A stretch of DNA of 64,000 nt from Thiomicrorhabdus sp. (GTDB taxonomy: Bacteria; Pseudomonadota; Gammaproteobacteria; Thiomicrospirales; Thiomicrospiraceae): contig NZ_OY782564.1 in assembly GCF_963677875.1 (NCBI RefSeq), positions 350,318 to 414,317 of the forward strand. The letters are read 5' to 3'. The notes below the pieces were generated by a model. That model was not told the DNA's origin. It did no database searches and worked only from the letters and a program-made list of their open reading frames with translations. Within the stretch, counting starts at the first letter, position 1. Each line of letters opens with the position of its first letter. Both the position numbers and the translations under genes were made by a program. Positions 1 to 9,775 of the stretch are shown here, in pieces.

Positions 1-3000
1 AATTTATCACTGTACTCCAAAAGAAGTTTATCTTCCGCAAGAAGCGCTTTTTCTCTAAGCACCAAAGCATCCTGATAAAGTTTGATTGCATTGGCAACTG
101 CCGTTTCGATCTGTGCAAAATCCGTCTGACTTAAACTGAAATTCTTCGAGGCAGTATTGGTATCAATCGACACTTGCTGCAAACTGATATTCGGCGAAGT
201 AATCTTCTGCAAATAACCATTACTGTTATAGTGATAATTACGGACAAAAGATTCATTATTTGCCGTCGTCGTCAATGAAGTAAGGCGTCCCTGGTCATAC
301 TCAGACACTGTTTTCGACGTTATCAGCTTGCCGGAAAGCGGGTGTTTGACGGTTTTGGAGTGGGTATTAATGTTTCCATACACATCATATGCGAACGTTT
401 CATCCGAATGATTCGACGTATTCAAAGCATAACTGATTTTATACAAGGCTCCCCGGCGACCAACAGAAGCAGATGACGAATAATAAGACCAATTTGTGAC
501 TTTTCCATCTGCATCGGTTCGGGATTTTTTTCTACCCAGCTTGTCGTAAGTTAGCTTTGTGACTTGGCCTTTTGCATCTTTCTGCTCCAAAAGTTCGCCA
601 AAGCCGTTATAAGCGTAAGTCCATGTTCCCATAGATGGATCGATGGTTTTGATTTTATTGCCGACTTCATCGTATTCATTAGTCAGTACATAAGAGACAT
701 TATCTACCGAACCGTTCTTTGTTTTAAGCAAGTCACCATTTGCCGCATAAATAAATTGGGTACTATTACCAATAGTGTCTTTGACAGTTGCAATTTTATC
801 CAAAGAGTTAACGGTTTCCGTTTTTGTCACCCGGCCATTGAGCTTGGTTGTCGTTTGAGCTCCAGTGTATGCGTATTCGACTGTCTTCAAGCCACTTTCA
901 GTCGGAGAAGAGACTTTGATCGGTCTACCCAATGCATCATAAGTCGTTGTCATCCAGTTGGCTTCAATACCAACCAAGTCACCCTGAGCGACATCCAGAC
1001 CATCAAACCCTTCATTTTCAAAGTAAGGTAAGGATTCTCGTTTCAACAAGCCTTTCGCATTGAACACCTTATCGGTGAAAATCTTGCGACCGTCAAAACC
1101 GACCGTTTCAGTTCTGACTTCTCTATTTAATGCATCAAAATAAGTGATTGATTCGGGTGTCAACGGTTCGCCCCCAGTGGCAAACGACTGACTAATCACT
1201 TTAATTACCGCAACATCACGATCTCTCAGGCTAGGTAAATTTTTAGAAAGTGCAATATCATCCGACCAATTCGGCTGGATAGGCGCTCCATTTGCCCATT
1301 CATACTTCCATTCCGTATAAGTTCCGTCTGGATTTATCTGCTTGGTTTTTCTACAAAGTGAATCGTATTCATAATTCGTGACGGTACCATTTATCGCTGT
1401 CTCCGATTTAGGTAATTTACAAATCGAATCCAACTCAACTATAGATTTATACCCTTCGGGGTCAATTGAAGTGATTTTAGACAGATATTGGTTATCTCTT
1501 TTACCTCCATAACTATTTATTGCCGACGAAGTCCTATTCTGCAGATTTCCGCTCGCGTCTTTGGCTGCTTTAACCGTTACACTTCTTCTCTGACCTTTTG
1601 AATCATAAACATATCTTGTGATGACTTGTTTACTCGAACCGGCAACTAAAGTCTGCGAAGCGACTGAGCCATTTCCGTTATATGTAAACGTCACTTTTTT
1701 AGAAATCGAAGGACTTGTTCCATAGCCATGACTAACGACAGTACTCGTTGGCCGGCCGACCAGCCAACCAGTCTTACTCGCTGAAGGAGAAGCGACAGAT
1801 CGATAGACGTTTTTGGTGACAACGGTATAAGTACTATCAGAGCCTTTTCTCTTTTCTTGCGTAAGAGTCTGCGCCTGACCGCTATTCAAGTCATAATTCT
1901 CAAACTTAGAACGGCTATAGTCCAGCTCTTTACCATCTAGATCATAGGCCTTGCGCGCTGTTTCCGTCACCAACAAGTTGATATATTTGGAGCCGTTCTG
2001 ACCGTTCCGAGTCCTTACTTCATAAGAATTGCTATTTGTTTCAACAATGTTATCCGGATTCCCTATGGATTTACTGGATTCCTTAAGCTTTCCTGCGTCG
2101 TATTTCCCTTGATAATAAGTCGCCGTCACTATCTCAAGTTCATGTTGATCCAACCCTTGAAATTCATACGTTGAAGTGATTTTTTCAAACCCTTTTGAAC
2201 CTTCTAACGGGTGCTGTTTAAAATTCTCGTACTGATAGTTAACTCGGCTCAATGTCGCAGCGGCATTTTGAGTAACAATCGATGAAACCAGAGGCTGGGT
2301 TTTAGGAAAAGAGATAAAGAAATCTTTAGCGGGTTTACTACGTGTCACTAAATCAGGCCTGGACTCTTTTGTTTCATAAACAACTTCTGAGACGGTTCCA
2401 AAGCCTGAAATGACCTGATTTAAACGTTTAGGCTGGGCAATATACTGCTCCAGCTTATAGCTCGGATCTTTACAAATCAGTTTTGATTCTGTCGATTTAC
2501 TCACACACGCCTCGGTAATTCCATCCTGGTTCGTGTCTATAAAACTTACCGAATCATCTTTTCCTATATCAGTAAGGAAATATTCAGCTTGGGATACCTC
2601 AGCTCGAAAACCGTTTACCCCTAAATTCACGCGACAAGCGTATTGTTTCTCAGTCTCGTCATACTCACACAAATCCGCCAAACCGTCACTGGTTATATCA
2701 ACAAGGCGGAGTTTTTCGGCTTCTCTATCGGTAAGAGGCGCATGTAATTCGAGGCTGTGATCTCTGGATAATTCAAACGAAAAATTACCCTTATTTTGAT
2801 AACATTTTAAAAAAGAAGAAGAATTCACATCATAAGCAAAACAAATATCGAGCAATCCATCACCGTTGATCTCCACATACTGTAAACTCTGCTTTGGGCG
2901 GATCCCTGCTCGAAATTGACTAGCTAAATCATTCAACGACGGGATCATCTCAACTTTGGGAAGTTTTATCGACAAACTTGAACTTTCATTCCTTATACAA

Positions 3001-5237
3001 GCATATCCCCCTGAATTTTTCACACCACAAAACTCAGGCTGGCCATCTCCTGACACATCCAAAAATTTCATATCAGGACGAGTTTTATCCTCAGAAAAGT
3101 GCAACTCGGCTGAAAAATCACTAGTTGAATGAGAATAAACAACATCTTCTGAAAAATATCCTTTTCCATCATTCAAAAAACACCTGAACTTAGGACTAAC
3201 TTTCTTATATCCATACTGCCTATAAATACGGCATAAATCCACAAAATCGTCTTCATTAATATCTAAAAACCTAGTTATACTTTCAGTTTGTTGGCTACTC
3301 CCCTTCGGCGAAACCTTTTTAAAAATACTCTCTAATTTTCCACCATTATTAAGGAGGCAATATATATCCCGCTCAGTTCCAATCACTGCACAAACTTCTG
3401 GATAACCATCATTTCGAATATCTAACACTTGAAGGTTCCGGCTATTGCCGAAACTCAAATCCTGCAAGTGCCGAATATGCCCTGAATCCCGACGGAACCT
3501 TTTTCGCTCCCAACTCTTGAATTCAGGGCCTATTGCACACGAAAATTGACCACTGGTCTGGATACATACATCCTGCTCCCCATCCTTATTAAAGTCGAAA
3601 AACATTGGTGTACCGGCATACTTACCGGGAAGATTTGGAATTTCTATCGCCGGTTTCTCTACATAAACTCGTTCTTGCCATTTGAATTTTGTCGCAGGAG
3701 TACATTTGTAGTCAGCATCGCAATAGCGAATGTTATCAAGTTGAGTGCTGAAGAAACGCGAATTCGATGCGGTGTAATTCAGCAAATAGCGGTGGGTATT
3801 ACTCTGATTACCAGCCTTTATTTCGATCGCTGCTAAAAGCTTGTTTTGTTTAAACAGCACGCCCCCTTTAAATCCTTCCTTCTCAGGCTCTATTTTGTCT
3901 TTGTATACAAAGCTGACAACATTACCACCATAAGAAATCTCTGAAGGGTATAACACTTTTAAATTTGTCTCGTATTCTGTTTGGTACGAATATTCCAGTA
4001 CATTACCGAATCGATCTTCTTTTTTCGAAAGATACCAGGACTGTACAACTCCCGCCGCATTGGCGTCGGTTTTAGCATATGTCGAAATGTATCCTTCCTT
4101 ATCATATAGGAGCCATTCTTTAGGTCCGGTAGAATCACCCTCAATAGCAACAATTCGAGAATATGAATCGATTTCCGTCGTATAGACAGACCTAGAAGCT
4201 CCTTGAGCCCCACTGATACGAACCATTCTCTGCCCGTCAACACAATATTCATCCGCCGCAATATTCTTAATTGCTTTGCGCGCATTTAACTGAGTTTTTG
4301 AAGCACAACGCCCGATAACGGAGGAAACTCCACTTAAAGAAAAACCGAAACCTAAATAACCATCTTGTCCATAGCCATACGTCAAACCAATTTTGGGTTC
4401 AACGCCATTCAGACCTTCCGGCAAATTCAACGGCAATACATAAGTCAATTGACCTGAACTATCAACACCCATCTCACCTTCCAGAGATGAAGTTAAGACA
4501 TTTTGGCAAATACTGTTATCGTCATCCTTGCACTTTGACTCAACCGCAATCATCGCATTGTTAAGATTCTCAAAATACTCTGAACTGCTTTTGGTGGCAG
4601 GACTCTGGTCTAATAAATTATTAAGGTTATTTACCTCACCACTTGAAATGGAAGAACTTGCCAGGGCAGAATTATCTTCATCAAGACTTCTCGTTTCCTG
4701 ACAGCTCAACCAACTGGAATAAGACAAACTTTGGGATAAACAGTTTTCGACCAAACACGTTTGATAAGCCGAACGGGAAGTGAGCTTCTGACAGCTCGCT
4801 AATTGAGCTTCATAATCCGTTTTTAAATTACTCGATGAGGTTGGCCAGCCCTCTACAATAGAAACCAATTTGCCCAGCGATGAGTAGTAAGCGGTGTAGT
4901 ATTTATTACTATTAACCGTCAACTCCATATAATTCGTTGCTGACGCATTTACGGAATCTCTATTACATAAAACCGTATGAATACACTCTTCCGTATTCGA
5001 AATTGCTTTAGTCGCAGGAACTTCGGTAAACTCATTACCTGCTTTATCTTTAATCGTATAGTAATCCACCTTATAAATAATGGTGTAGCCATCAGGAGTT
5101 TCAAAACTTTTAACCGACCCGGGATCAACAAATTTGTAATTCTCATTGGTGAATTCAGGTACAGTAAAATAGTGACTTGCAAAAGCATTAGAAAAAAGCA
5201 ATAACGAGGTACAAACGGCAATTAATAATCTAGTCAT
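1..5237 (-). CDS. Giant secreted SpvB / VCBS (FG-GAP) / YD-repeat protein, C-terminus beyond window
   Basis: My reading from the ATG at 5237 is open to the window edge (about 1,745 codons), so the C-terminal part is missing. Residues 1-20 (MTRLLIAVCTSLLLFSNAFA) form a signal peptide. Around residues 255-300 is an SpvB-type N-terminal domain (LPLNLPEGLNG, then LTYGYGQDGYLGFGFSL). Residues about 545-910 contain seven VCBS/FG-GAP calcium-loop repeats such as DFNKDGEQDVC, DVSGDGQPEFC and DITSDGLADLC. From about residue 1290 come YD/Rhs repeats (YEYDSLCRKTKQINPDG, YDALGRPIKV, YDEVGNKIKTIDG, YDKLGRKKSRTDADG). This order is that of Tc-toxin B/SpvB and Rhs-family shells, which encapsulate or deliver a variable C-terminal part. 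Whether this one carries a toxin cannot be seen. The start codon overlaps the stop of the gene before it by 8 bp, which implies translational coupling. The region is AT-richer than its neighbours. Confidence 0.9.
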   Translation of the reverse strand, partial: MTRLLIAVCTSLLLFSNAFASHYFTVPEFTNENYKFVDPGSVKSFETPDGYTIIYKVDYYTIKDKAGNEFTEVPATKAISNTEECIHTVLCNRDSVNASATNYMELTVNSNKYYTAYYSSLGKLVSIVEGWPTSSSNLKTDYEAQLASCQKLTSRSAYQTCLVENCLSQSLSYSSWLSCQETRSLDEDNSALASSSISSGEVNNLNNLLDQSPATKSSSEYFENLNNAMIAVESKCKDDDNSICQNVLTSSLEGEMGVDSSGQLTYVLPLNLPEGLNGVEPKIGLTYGYGQDGYLGFGFSLSGVSSVIGRCASKTQLNARKAIKNIAADEYCVDGQRMVRISGAQGASRSVYTTEIDSYSRIVAIEGDSTGPKEWLLYDKEGYISTYAKTDANAAGVVQSWYLSKKEDRFGNVLEYSYQTEYETNLKVLYPSEISYGGNVVSFVYKDKIEPEKEGFKGGVLFKQNKLLAAIEIKAGNQSNTHRYLLNYTASNSRFFSTQLDNIRYCDADYKCTPATKFKWQERVYVEKPAIEIPNLPGKYAGTPMFFDFNKDGEQDVCIQTSGQFSCAIGPEFKSWERKRFRRDSGHIRHLQDLSFGNSRNLQVLDIRNDGYPEVCAVIGTERDIYCLLNNGGKLESIFKKVSPKGSSQQTESITRFLDINEDDFVDLCRIYRQYGYKKVSPKFRCFLNDGKGYFSEDVVYSHSTSDFSAELHFSEDKTRPDMKFLDVSGDGQPEFCGVKNSGGYACIRNESSSLSIKLPKVEMIPSLNDLASQFRAGIRPKQSLQYVEINGDGLLDICFAYDVNSSSFLKCYQNKGNFSFELSRDHSLELHAPLTDREAEKLRLVDITSDGLADLCEYDETEKQYACRVNLGVNGFRAEVSQAEYFLTDIGKDDSVSFIDTNQDGITEACVSKSTESKLICKDPSYKLEQYIAQPKRLNQVISGFGTVSEVVYETKESRPDLVTRSKPAKDFFISFPKTQPLVSSIVTQNAAATLSRVNYQYENFKQHPLEGSKGFEKITSTYEFQGLDQHELEIVTATYYQGKYDAGKLKESSKSIGNPDNIVETNSNSYEVRTRNGQNGSKYINLLVTETARKAYDLDGKELDYSRSKFENYDLNSGQAQTLTQEKRKGSDSTYTVVTKNVYRSVASPSASKTGWLVGRPTSTVVSHGYGTSPSISKKVTFTYNGNGSVASQTLVAGSSKQVITRYVYDSKGQRRSVTVKAAKDASGNLQNRTSSAINSYGGKRDNQYLSKITSIDPEGYKSIVELDSICKLPKSETAINGTVTNYEYDSLCRKTKQINPDGTYTEWKYEWANGAPIQPNWSDDIALSKNLPSLRDRDVAVIKVISQSFATGGEPLTPESITYFDALNREVRTETVGFDGRKIFTDKVFNAKGLLKRESLPYFENEGFDGLDVAQGDLVGIEANWMTTTYDALGRPIKVSSPTESGLKTVEYAYTGAQTTTKLNGRVTKTETVNSLDKIATVKDTIGNSTQFIYAANGDLLKTKNGSVDNVSYVLTNEYDEVGNKIKTIDPSMGTWTYAYNGFGELLEQKDAKGQVTKLTYDKLGRKKSRTDADGKVTNWSYYSSSASVGRRGALYKISYALNTSNHSDETFAYDVYGNINTHSKTVKHPLSGKLITSKTVSEYDQGRLTSLTTTANNESFVRNYHYNSNGYLQKITSPNISLQQVSIDTNTASKNFSLSQTDFAQIETAVANAIKLYQDALVLREKALLAEDKLLLEYSDK

Positions 5238-5592
5238 GGTATCCCTCAAGGCGTTTTAAATGCTCTAGTCTGATATTTAAATCATCTATTTTTTGACTCA
5301 CTTCAGTATTAGAAAGTTCACTATCGTCAGATCTAAAATCATTTTGCTGACCAAGTTCTTTCGTTTCTTCGTAAATAATTTCGACTTCTTTCTGTATTTG
5401 GTTTAGCTGTTGCAGCTGACTTTTTATTACCGGAGAGGAAGATTCTGTATCTAAAGGAGGGAGAAATTGAATCTCTTTTTCAGACTGATCGCTCAATCCT
5501 ATTTCGTGTTGAGAGGATGTATAGAAATAAGTTGCAGCAAAAATAATGATTACTAGAAAAAGAAAGAACGGGAGCTTAGAAAACTTCAACAT
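5230..5592 (-). CDS. Small membrane-anchored coiled-coil protein coupled to the SpvB/YD gene
   Basis: This 120-residue protein matches no family I recognise. It has an N-terminal hydrophobic segment (residues 8-25, LPFFLFLVIIIFAATYFY) that reads as an uncleaved signal anchor. A Gln/Glu-rich helical stretch follows (about residues 57-115, with QLQQLNQIQKEVEIIYEE and IDDLNIRLEHLKRLEG) and is predicted coiled coil. It ends GYHD-TAG, and the ATG of the giant SpvB/YD gene lies inside that end, so the two are translationally coupled. By position it could be an inner-membrane partner or export helper for the large protein; this is inference only. Confidence 0.75.
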   Translation of the reverse strand: MLKFSKLPFFLFLVIIIFAATYFYTSSQHEIGLSDQSEKEIQFLPPLDTESSSPVIKSQLQQLNQIQKEVEIIYEETKELGQQNDFRSDDSELSNTEVSQKIDDLNIRLEHLKRLEGYHD

Positions 5593-5633
5593 AGGGAGGT
5601 TTTACCAAATTAAATACAAAAAAGAATTAATCG

Positions 5634-5942
5634 TTAATGTATGAAAACTTTAAATGCATCGCTACATTGACCATAGTTTAGAAAATCGATTCTGACTTTT
5701 TTCCCTGACAACTTTGCTGACATTAAAATACTTAAAACCATATCAAGATCTGCATTTTTACTATAAAACCTTGCCTGATTACATGCGCACTGATTGTCGT
5801 GACTCGACAAACTAGCATATATCTGCCCGCTGCCAGCAAGTCCCATCAGGCCAATACTGTTACCTGTCTGAGTACAGGCCGCATAAACGTTGTTTGCCAG
5901 TACCAAAGATAAGAAAAATGCTATTTTTAGAAAAAGCTTCAT
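5634..5942 (-). CDS. Small exported cysteine-containing protein, first gene of the SpvB cassette
   Basis: This 102-residue protein has a clear signal peptide (residues 1-21, ending NNVYA before ACTQTG). The mature part is about 81 residues and has four cysteines (ACTQ, QCACN and QCSD). A hydrophobic helix reading MVLSILMSAKLSGKKVRI is followed by a Cys-containing end. I do not recognise a named family; short exported proteins with an SAKLSGKKV-like helix occur as orphans in marine proteobacteria (family knowledge, not a search). The ribosome site GGAGGG lies 7 bases before the ATG. It is the first gene of the likely three-gene unit ending in the giant SpvB/YD protein. Confidence 0.75.
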   Translation of the reverse strand: MKLFLKIAFFLSLVLANNVYAACTQTGNSIGLMGLAGSGQIYASLSSHDNQCACNQARFYSKNADLDMVLSILMSAKLSGKKVRIDFLNYGQCSDAFKVFIH

Positions 5943-6138
5943 TAAAACCCTCCAAAATTCATCTAAAGTCTAATTACGTTAAAATAAGTATTAAACAAAG
6001 ATAATATACATCAACAATTTAGTAAATACATTTATACATTTAATATGCTTTATTACTTAATAAAAGTTTTAATATCAGTATAAGAACAACATTTTGTATT
6101 TGATTCTCCACAGCGAAGTCCTCAGTGAAATACACGCA

Positions 6139-6168
6139 CAAAAAAGCCGCGAAATTCGCGGCTTTTTT
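6139..6168 (-). terminator. Terminator downstream of tcdA
   Basis: A perfect hairpin (GCCGCGAA / TTCGCGGC) is flanked by A6 and T6 runs, so it can act in both directions. It lies 22 bases past the tcdA stop. Confidence 0.85.
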
Positions 6169-6189
6169 ACTTCTCGATTATTTTGAAAT

Positions 6190-6906
6190 TTATTTACTTG
6201 AAAGACTTTTAATGACATACCCAGCCAACATTAATCCAAATATGCCGGGCATATAGCTGGCGGTGCCGTTGACGACCCGGCCGCGGGCGCCTTCGATGGC
6301 TTCCATCGGACCAGGCGCTTTAGGCACTTCGGTGGAGAAGACTGTCATAACACCTTTATGAATACGCTGTTTTTTGAGACGCTGACGCATATTTCTGGCA
6401 AGCGCGCAGCCGTGGGTTTTGGAAATGTCGGCAAGTTGGATTTTGGAGGGATCAATACGTCGACCGGCCCCCATACTGGAAACCACTTTTAGCCCCATCT
6501 GCTTGGCGGTAGCGACTAGAGCGACCTTACAATTCAGACTATCGATCGCATCAACCACATAATCGTAGCCGGGAGCCAGAATGGTTTCCATATCGTCAGG
6601 GCGGATAAATTGCTGACTGATAATAACTTCGCAGTCAGGATTGATATCGGCAATGCGCTCTGCCATAACTTCGGCTTTGTTACGTCCAATGGTACTGTTC
6701 AACGCAATAATCTGGCGGTTTTTATTAGAGGCATTTACACTGTCATGGTCGATTATAGTCAGTTTGCCAACACCAGCACGAGCCAGAGCTTCGCAAACAA
6801 AGCCTCCTACTCCGCCAACACCGGCAACCAGAACATGGGATGCCTGCAGCTGCTTTATTCCCTGCTCTTCAAAAACCAGTAAACTGCGTTCAAACAATGC
6901 ATCCAT
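6190..6906 (-). CDS. tcdA: tRNA threonylcarbamoyladenosine dehydratase TcdA (CsdL)
   Basis: TcdA is an E1/MoeB/ThiF-like ATP-dependent enzyme that cyclises t6A37 of ANN-decoding tRNAs to ct6A. The nucleotide-binding GVGGVGG sits at residues 29-35, followed by IIDHDSVNASNKNRQ (51-65), the characteristic E1 adenylation signature. GAGRRIDPSKIQLADISKT and the C-terminal MPGIFGLMLAGYVIKSL membrane-associating tail are also typical. Its length of 238 is close to the E. coli YgdL protein (268). It lies 12 bases after the TatD-family gene, probably co-transcribed, and ends at a strong terminator. Confidence 0.9.
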   Translation of the reverse strand: MDALFERSLLVFEEQGIKQLQASHVLVAGVGGVGGFVCEALARAGVGKLTIIDHDSVNASNKNRQIIALNSTIGRNKAEVMAERIADINPDCEVIISQQFIRPDDMETILAPGYDYVVDAIDSLNCKVALVATAKQMGLKVVSSMGAGRRIDPSKIQLADISKTHGCALARNMRQRLKKQRIHKGVMTVFSTEVPKAPGPMEAIEGARGRVVNGTASYMPGIFGLMLAGYVIKSLSSK

Positions 6907-6918
6907 ATTTTAAAGTCT

Positions 6919-7662
6919 CTATAAAGATGTGAAAAAGCCAAAAATCTGCCGTGCATTATAGCCGGTTTGCTTAATCACATCTTCAATGGAATAACCGGTA
7001 AGCACCGCTATTTGTGCGGCAATTTTGTTTAAGTCGGATAAATAACCGGTGGTTGATTCCGACAGACGAATATTTGGATAATCAGTTTCCAAAACAAAAT
7101 GCTCCAAACTGAAATGGCGGATCATTTCATGATATCTTCGGGCATTTTCACGGCAGCTAACCCCGTTAACACCGATTAAATAACCTAGATCAAGGTAACG
7201 AGCAACCACTTCCTTACTGGCGCCTAAACCGTGAACGATGCCGGTTTTTCCCAAGTCATATTGTCTTAAAAGATTAAGCATGTCGTTATGCGCTTTCTGA
7301 CAGTGCAGAGAGACCGGGAGTTGATTCGTTTTCGCCAATTCCAGCTGCTGCTCAAAAAACGACAATTGCAAAGCACTGCTGTGTTTATGCTTATCGGTAA
7401 AATCCAAACCGATTTCGCCAACTGCGTACGCATTGGACGAAGCCAAATACTTTACCAATGTTTCCAGGTCTTGATGACAGGCCTCTTCGACGAACCAAGG
7501 GTGAATTCCGAATGCAGGAAGTGCCAGAGGATATTTACTGTAGAGAGCAAGAGCAGCTTGCCACTGATCGACCGAAGTCGTTACATTCAGAATTGGATAC
7601 TCAATCGTCTGAAGTTCCTGAGAAGACGCTTCAATCAAATGAGCATGGGTGTCGAACAACAT
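6919..7662 (-). CDS. TatD-family metal-dependent deoxyribonuclease (YjjV-like)
   Basis: This is a TIM-barrel hydrolase of the amidohydrolase-like TatD family. Visible metal ligands are DTHAHL (residues 4-9), GIHPWF, the GEIGLDF motif, SLHCQKA, IVHGLG and ETDYPNIR. The length of 247 is normal. Members are 3-5 exonucleases on DNA or on D-aminoacyl adducts; the sequence resembles the YjjV branch, but the exact substrate cannot be told. It starts 38 bases after the rplQ terminator and is followed closely by tcdA. Confidence 0.85.
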   Translation of the reverse strand: MLFDTHAHLIEASSQELQTIEYPILNVTTSVDQWQAALALYSKYPLALPAFGIHPWFVEEACHQDLETLVKYLASSNAYAVGEIGLDFTDKHKHSSALQLSFFEQQLELAKTNQLPVSLHCQKAHNDMLNLLRQYDLGKTGIVHGLGASKEVVARYLDLGYLIGVNGVSCRENARRYHEMIRHFSLEHFVLETDYPNIRLSESTTGYLSDLNKIAAQIAVLTGYSIEDVIKQTGYNARQIFGFFTSL

Positions 7663-7699
7663 ATTGAAGAAGTGGAGTGCTGGTAAAAACTGCAGGTAT

Positions 7700-7727
7700 A
7701 AAAAAAGCCGGATTAACCGGCTTTTTC
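7700..7727 (-). terminator. Terminator of the alpha operon after rplQ
   Basis: The hairpin AGCCGG-TTAAT-CCGGCT with T6 on the minus strand lies 8 bases past the rplQ stop. It closes the ribosomal superoperon. Confidence 0.85.
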
Positions 7728-7734
7728 ATGCTGA

Positions 7735-8121
7735 TTACTCAGCGTCGCTGTTGGCTTCGACCGCTGGGCGATCAACCAATTCAACGATTGCCATAGGTGC
7801 GTTGTCACCTGGGCGGAAACCGCATTTCAAAATACGGATATATCCACCTGGACGAGTTTGGTAGCGAGGACCAATTTCATCAAACAACTTACCAACTGCT
7901 GCTTTGTCACCTAAACGAGCGAAAGCAGTACGACGGTTATGAACGCTGTCATTTTTAGCTAGCGTGATCAAAGGCTCTGCAACTCCGCGAAGTTCTTTAG
8001 CCTTAGCAACCGTAGTACGGATTACTTCATGTTCGATAAGTGAAGCAGACATGTTTTTAAACATTGCCTTACGGTGCGCACTGTTACGATTTAACTTACG
8101 ACCTGATTTACCATGACGCAT
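7735..8121 (-). CDS. rplQ: 50S ribosomal protein L17
   Basis: L17 sits near the polypeptide exit tunnel on the 50S subunit. The N-terminus [20 protein letters not shown] is the family signature and the 128-residue length is normal. It is the last gene of the alpha operon (rpsM-rpsK-rpsD-rpoA-rplQ), 15 bases after rpoA, and is followed by a terminator. Confidence 0.98.
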   Translation of the reverse strand: MRHGKSGRKLNRNSAHRKAMFKNMSASLIEHEVIRTTVAKAKELRGVAEPLITLAKNDSVHNRRTAFARLGDKAAVGKLFDEIGPRYQTRPGGYIRILKCGFRPGDNAPMAIVELVDRPAVEANSDAE

Positions 8122-8136
8122 GATAGCTTCCTTATA

Positions 8137-9117
8137 TTATGCTGACTCTTTGCTAACCAAGCTAGCTGGCGGCCAGTTCTCTAGTTTCGTTCCAAGGCTT
8201 AAACCTCTTTGAGCAAGAACGTCTTTGATTTCTTGTAGAGATTTTTTACCCAAGTTTGGCGTTTTCAGAAGGTGCGGTTCCGCACGCTGTACCAAATCGC
8301 CAATGTAATAAATTTGTTCTGCTTTCAGACAGTTTGCTGAACGAACAGTCAATTCTAGATCATCAACCGGCTGCAAGAAGATCGGATCAAACTCGTGTTC
8401 TTCTTCTTCCGGAGCGGCCACCTCTTTATGCTTGAGGTCAACAAATGCATTTAGTTGATAATGCAGAACCGTTGCCGCTTGCTTGATGGCATCTTCTGGA
8501 TCCAGAGTTCCGTCAGTTACCACGTCTAAAATCAGCTTATCCAAGTCTGTACGCTGCTCAACACGAGCATTCTGAACTTCATAACTTACGGTATGAACCG
8601 GGCTGAAGCTTGCATCCAGACGCAAAACACCGATTTGACTATCACCTTCGGTTTGAGCGGCACGGTACCCCATACCTTTCTCAACACGCAAAGTCATGTT
8701 AAGTTCCGCCCCTTCGGAAACGTGAGCAATCACGTGATCCGGGTTGGCGATCTCAACATCGTGATTTAAAACGATGTCAGAAGCACGAACAATCGCTGGA
8801 CCTTTTTTATTTAAAGTCAATTCAGCGTCACTGGACGCATTTAGTTTTACTGCAACTTCTTTCAGGTTCAGAAGAATTTCCAAAACATCTTCACGAACCC
8901 CTTCAATTGCAGAATACTCATGCAGAACACCATCAATTTTGGCTTCTACAATCGCAGCGCCCGGCATAGAAGACAAAAGAATACGACGCAGGGCATTTCC
9001 AAGCGTGTGACCGAAGCCGCGTTCAAGCGGCTCCAAAGTAACACGACTGTGGAAGTCGCTCAAACGTTTAATGTCTACTAAGCGAGGTGTTAACAACTGT
9101 TCTAACATCTCTTGCAT
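8137..9117 (-). CDS. rpoA: RNA polymerase alpha subunit
   Basis: RpoA dimerises to seed RNA polymerase assembly and contacts UP elements and activators. The N-terminal domain occupies residues 1 to about 235 ([21 protein letters not shown] is the dimer/beta contact). An acidic linker ([12 protein letters not shown]) leads to the C-terminal domain from about 246, whose helix-hairpin-helix DNA-binding part includes [16 protein letters not shown]. The length of 326 is typical. It lies between rpsD and rplQ in the conserved order. Confidence 0.98.
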   Translation of the reverse strand: MQEMLEQLLTPRLVDIKRLSDFHSRVTLEPLERGFGHTLGNALRRILLSSMPGAAIVEAKIDGVLHEYSAIEGVREDVLEILLNLKEVAVKLNASSDAELTLNKKGPAIVRASDIVLNHDVEIANPDHVIAHVSEGAELNMTLRVEKGMGYRAAQTEGDSQIGVLRLDASFSPVHTVSYEVQNARVEQRTDLDKLILDVVTDGTLDPEDAIKQAATVLHYQLNAFVDLKHKEVAAPEEEEHEFDPIFLQPVDDLELTVRSANCLKAEQIYYIGDLVQRAEPHLLKTPNLGKKSLQEIKDVLAQRGLSLGTKLENWPPASLVSKESA

Positions 9118-9140
9118 TAGAGGTTATCTCCGTTTCTAGG

Positions 9141-9761
9141 TTACTTAGAGTAAAGCTCGACGATCAAGTTTTCTGAGATATCCGCAGACAAATCTGAACG
9201 ATCAGGAACGTTCTTGAACGTACCCTCAAACGCAGAAGCATTTACTTCAACCCAGCTTACCGCACCGTTTTGCGCCTTCAATTCAAGAGCTTGCGCAATA
9301 CGCGTCTGGTTACGAGACTTTTCTCTAATGGAAATGACATCACCGGCATTCACTTCGAAAGAAGGAACGTTTACGGATTGACCATTTACCATAACCGCTT
9401 TATGAGAAACCAATTGACGTGCTTCAGCGCGAGTTGAAGCAAAGCCCATACGATAAACAACGTTATCCAGACGGCTTTCAAGGATTTGCAGAAGATTTAC
9501 CCCTGTAGACCCTTTACGACGATCCGCTTCTTTATAGTAAAGGCGGAATTTTTTCTCTAGTACGCCGTACATACGACGAACTTTTTGTTTTTCACGAAGC
9601 TGTAAACCGTATTCGGTTACACGCTTACGACCTGCACCGTGTACACCAGGCAATTGATCGATTTTACATTTTGACTCGATGCTACGAACACCGCTTTTCA
9701 AAAATAGATCAGTACCTTCACGACGAGCAAGTTTACACTTAGGACCAATATATCTAGCCAT
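9141..9761 (-). CDS. rpsD: 30S ribosomal protein S4
   Basis: S4 is a primary 16S rRNA binder and, in enterobacteria, the autogenous repressor of the alpha operon. It opens [20 protein letters not shown]. The S4 RNA-binding fold covers residues about 96-155 ([20 protein letters not shown]). The length of 206 matches E. coli. The alpha-operon leader here is short (about 35 bases), so classic S4 pseudoknot repression is not obvious from sequence. Confidence 0.98.
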   Translation of the reverse strand: MARYIGPKCKLARREGTDLFLKSGVRSIESKCKIDQLPGVHGAGRKRVTEYGLQLREKQKVRRMYGVLEKKFRLYYKEADRRKGSTGVNLLQILESRLDNVVYRMGFASTRAEARQLVSHKAVMVNGQSVNVPSFEVNAGDVISIREKSRNQTRIAQALELKAQNGAVSWVEVNASAFEGTFKNVPDRSDLSADISENLIVELYSK

Positions 9762-9775
9762 GTTTACCTCAAATA

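Noticed and set aside
1-5237. The left-edge region as several small broken genes
   Set aside because: One continuous minus-strand frame without stops, with consistent domain order, explains it.
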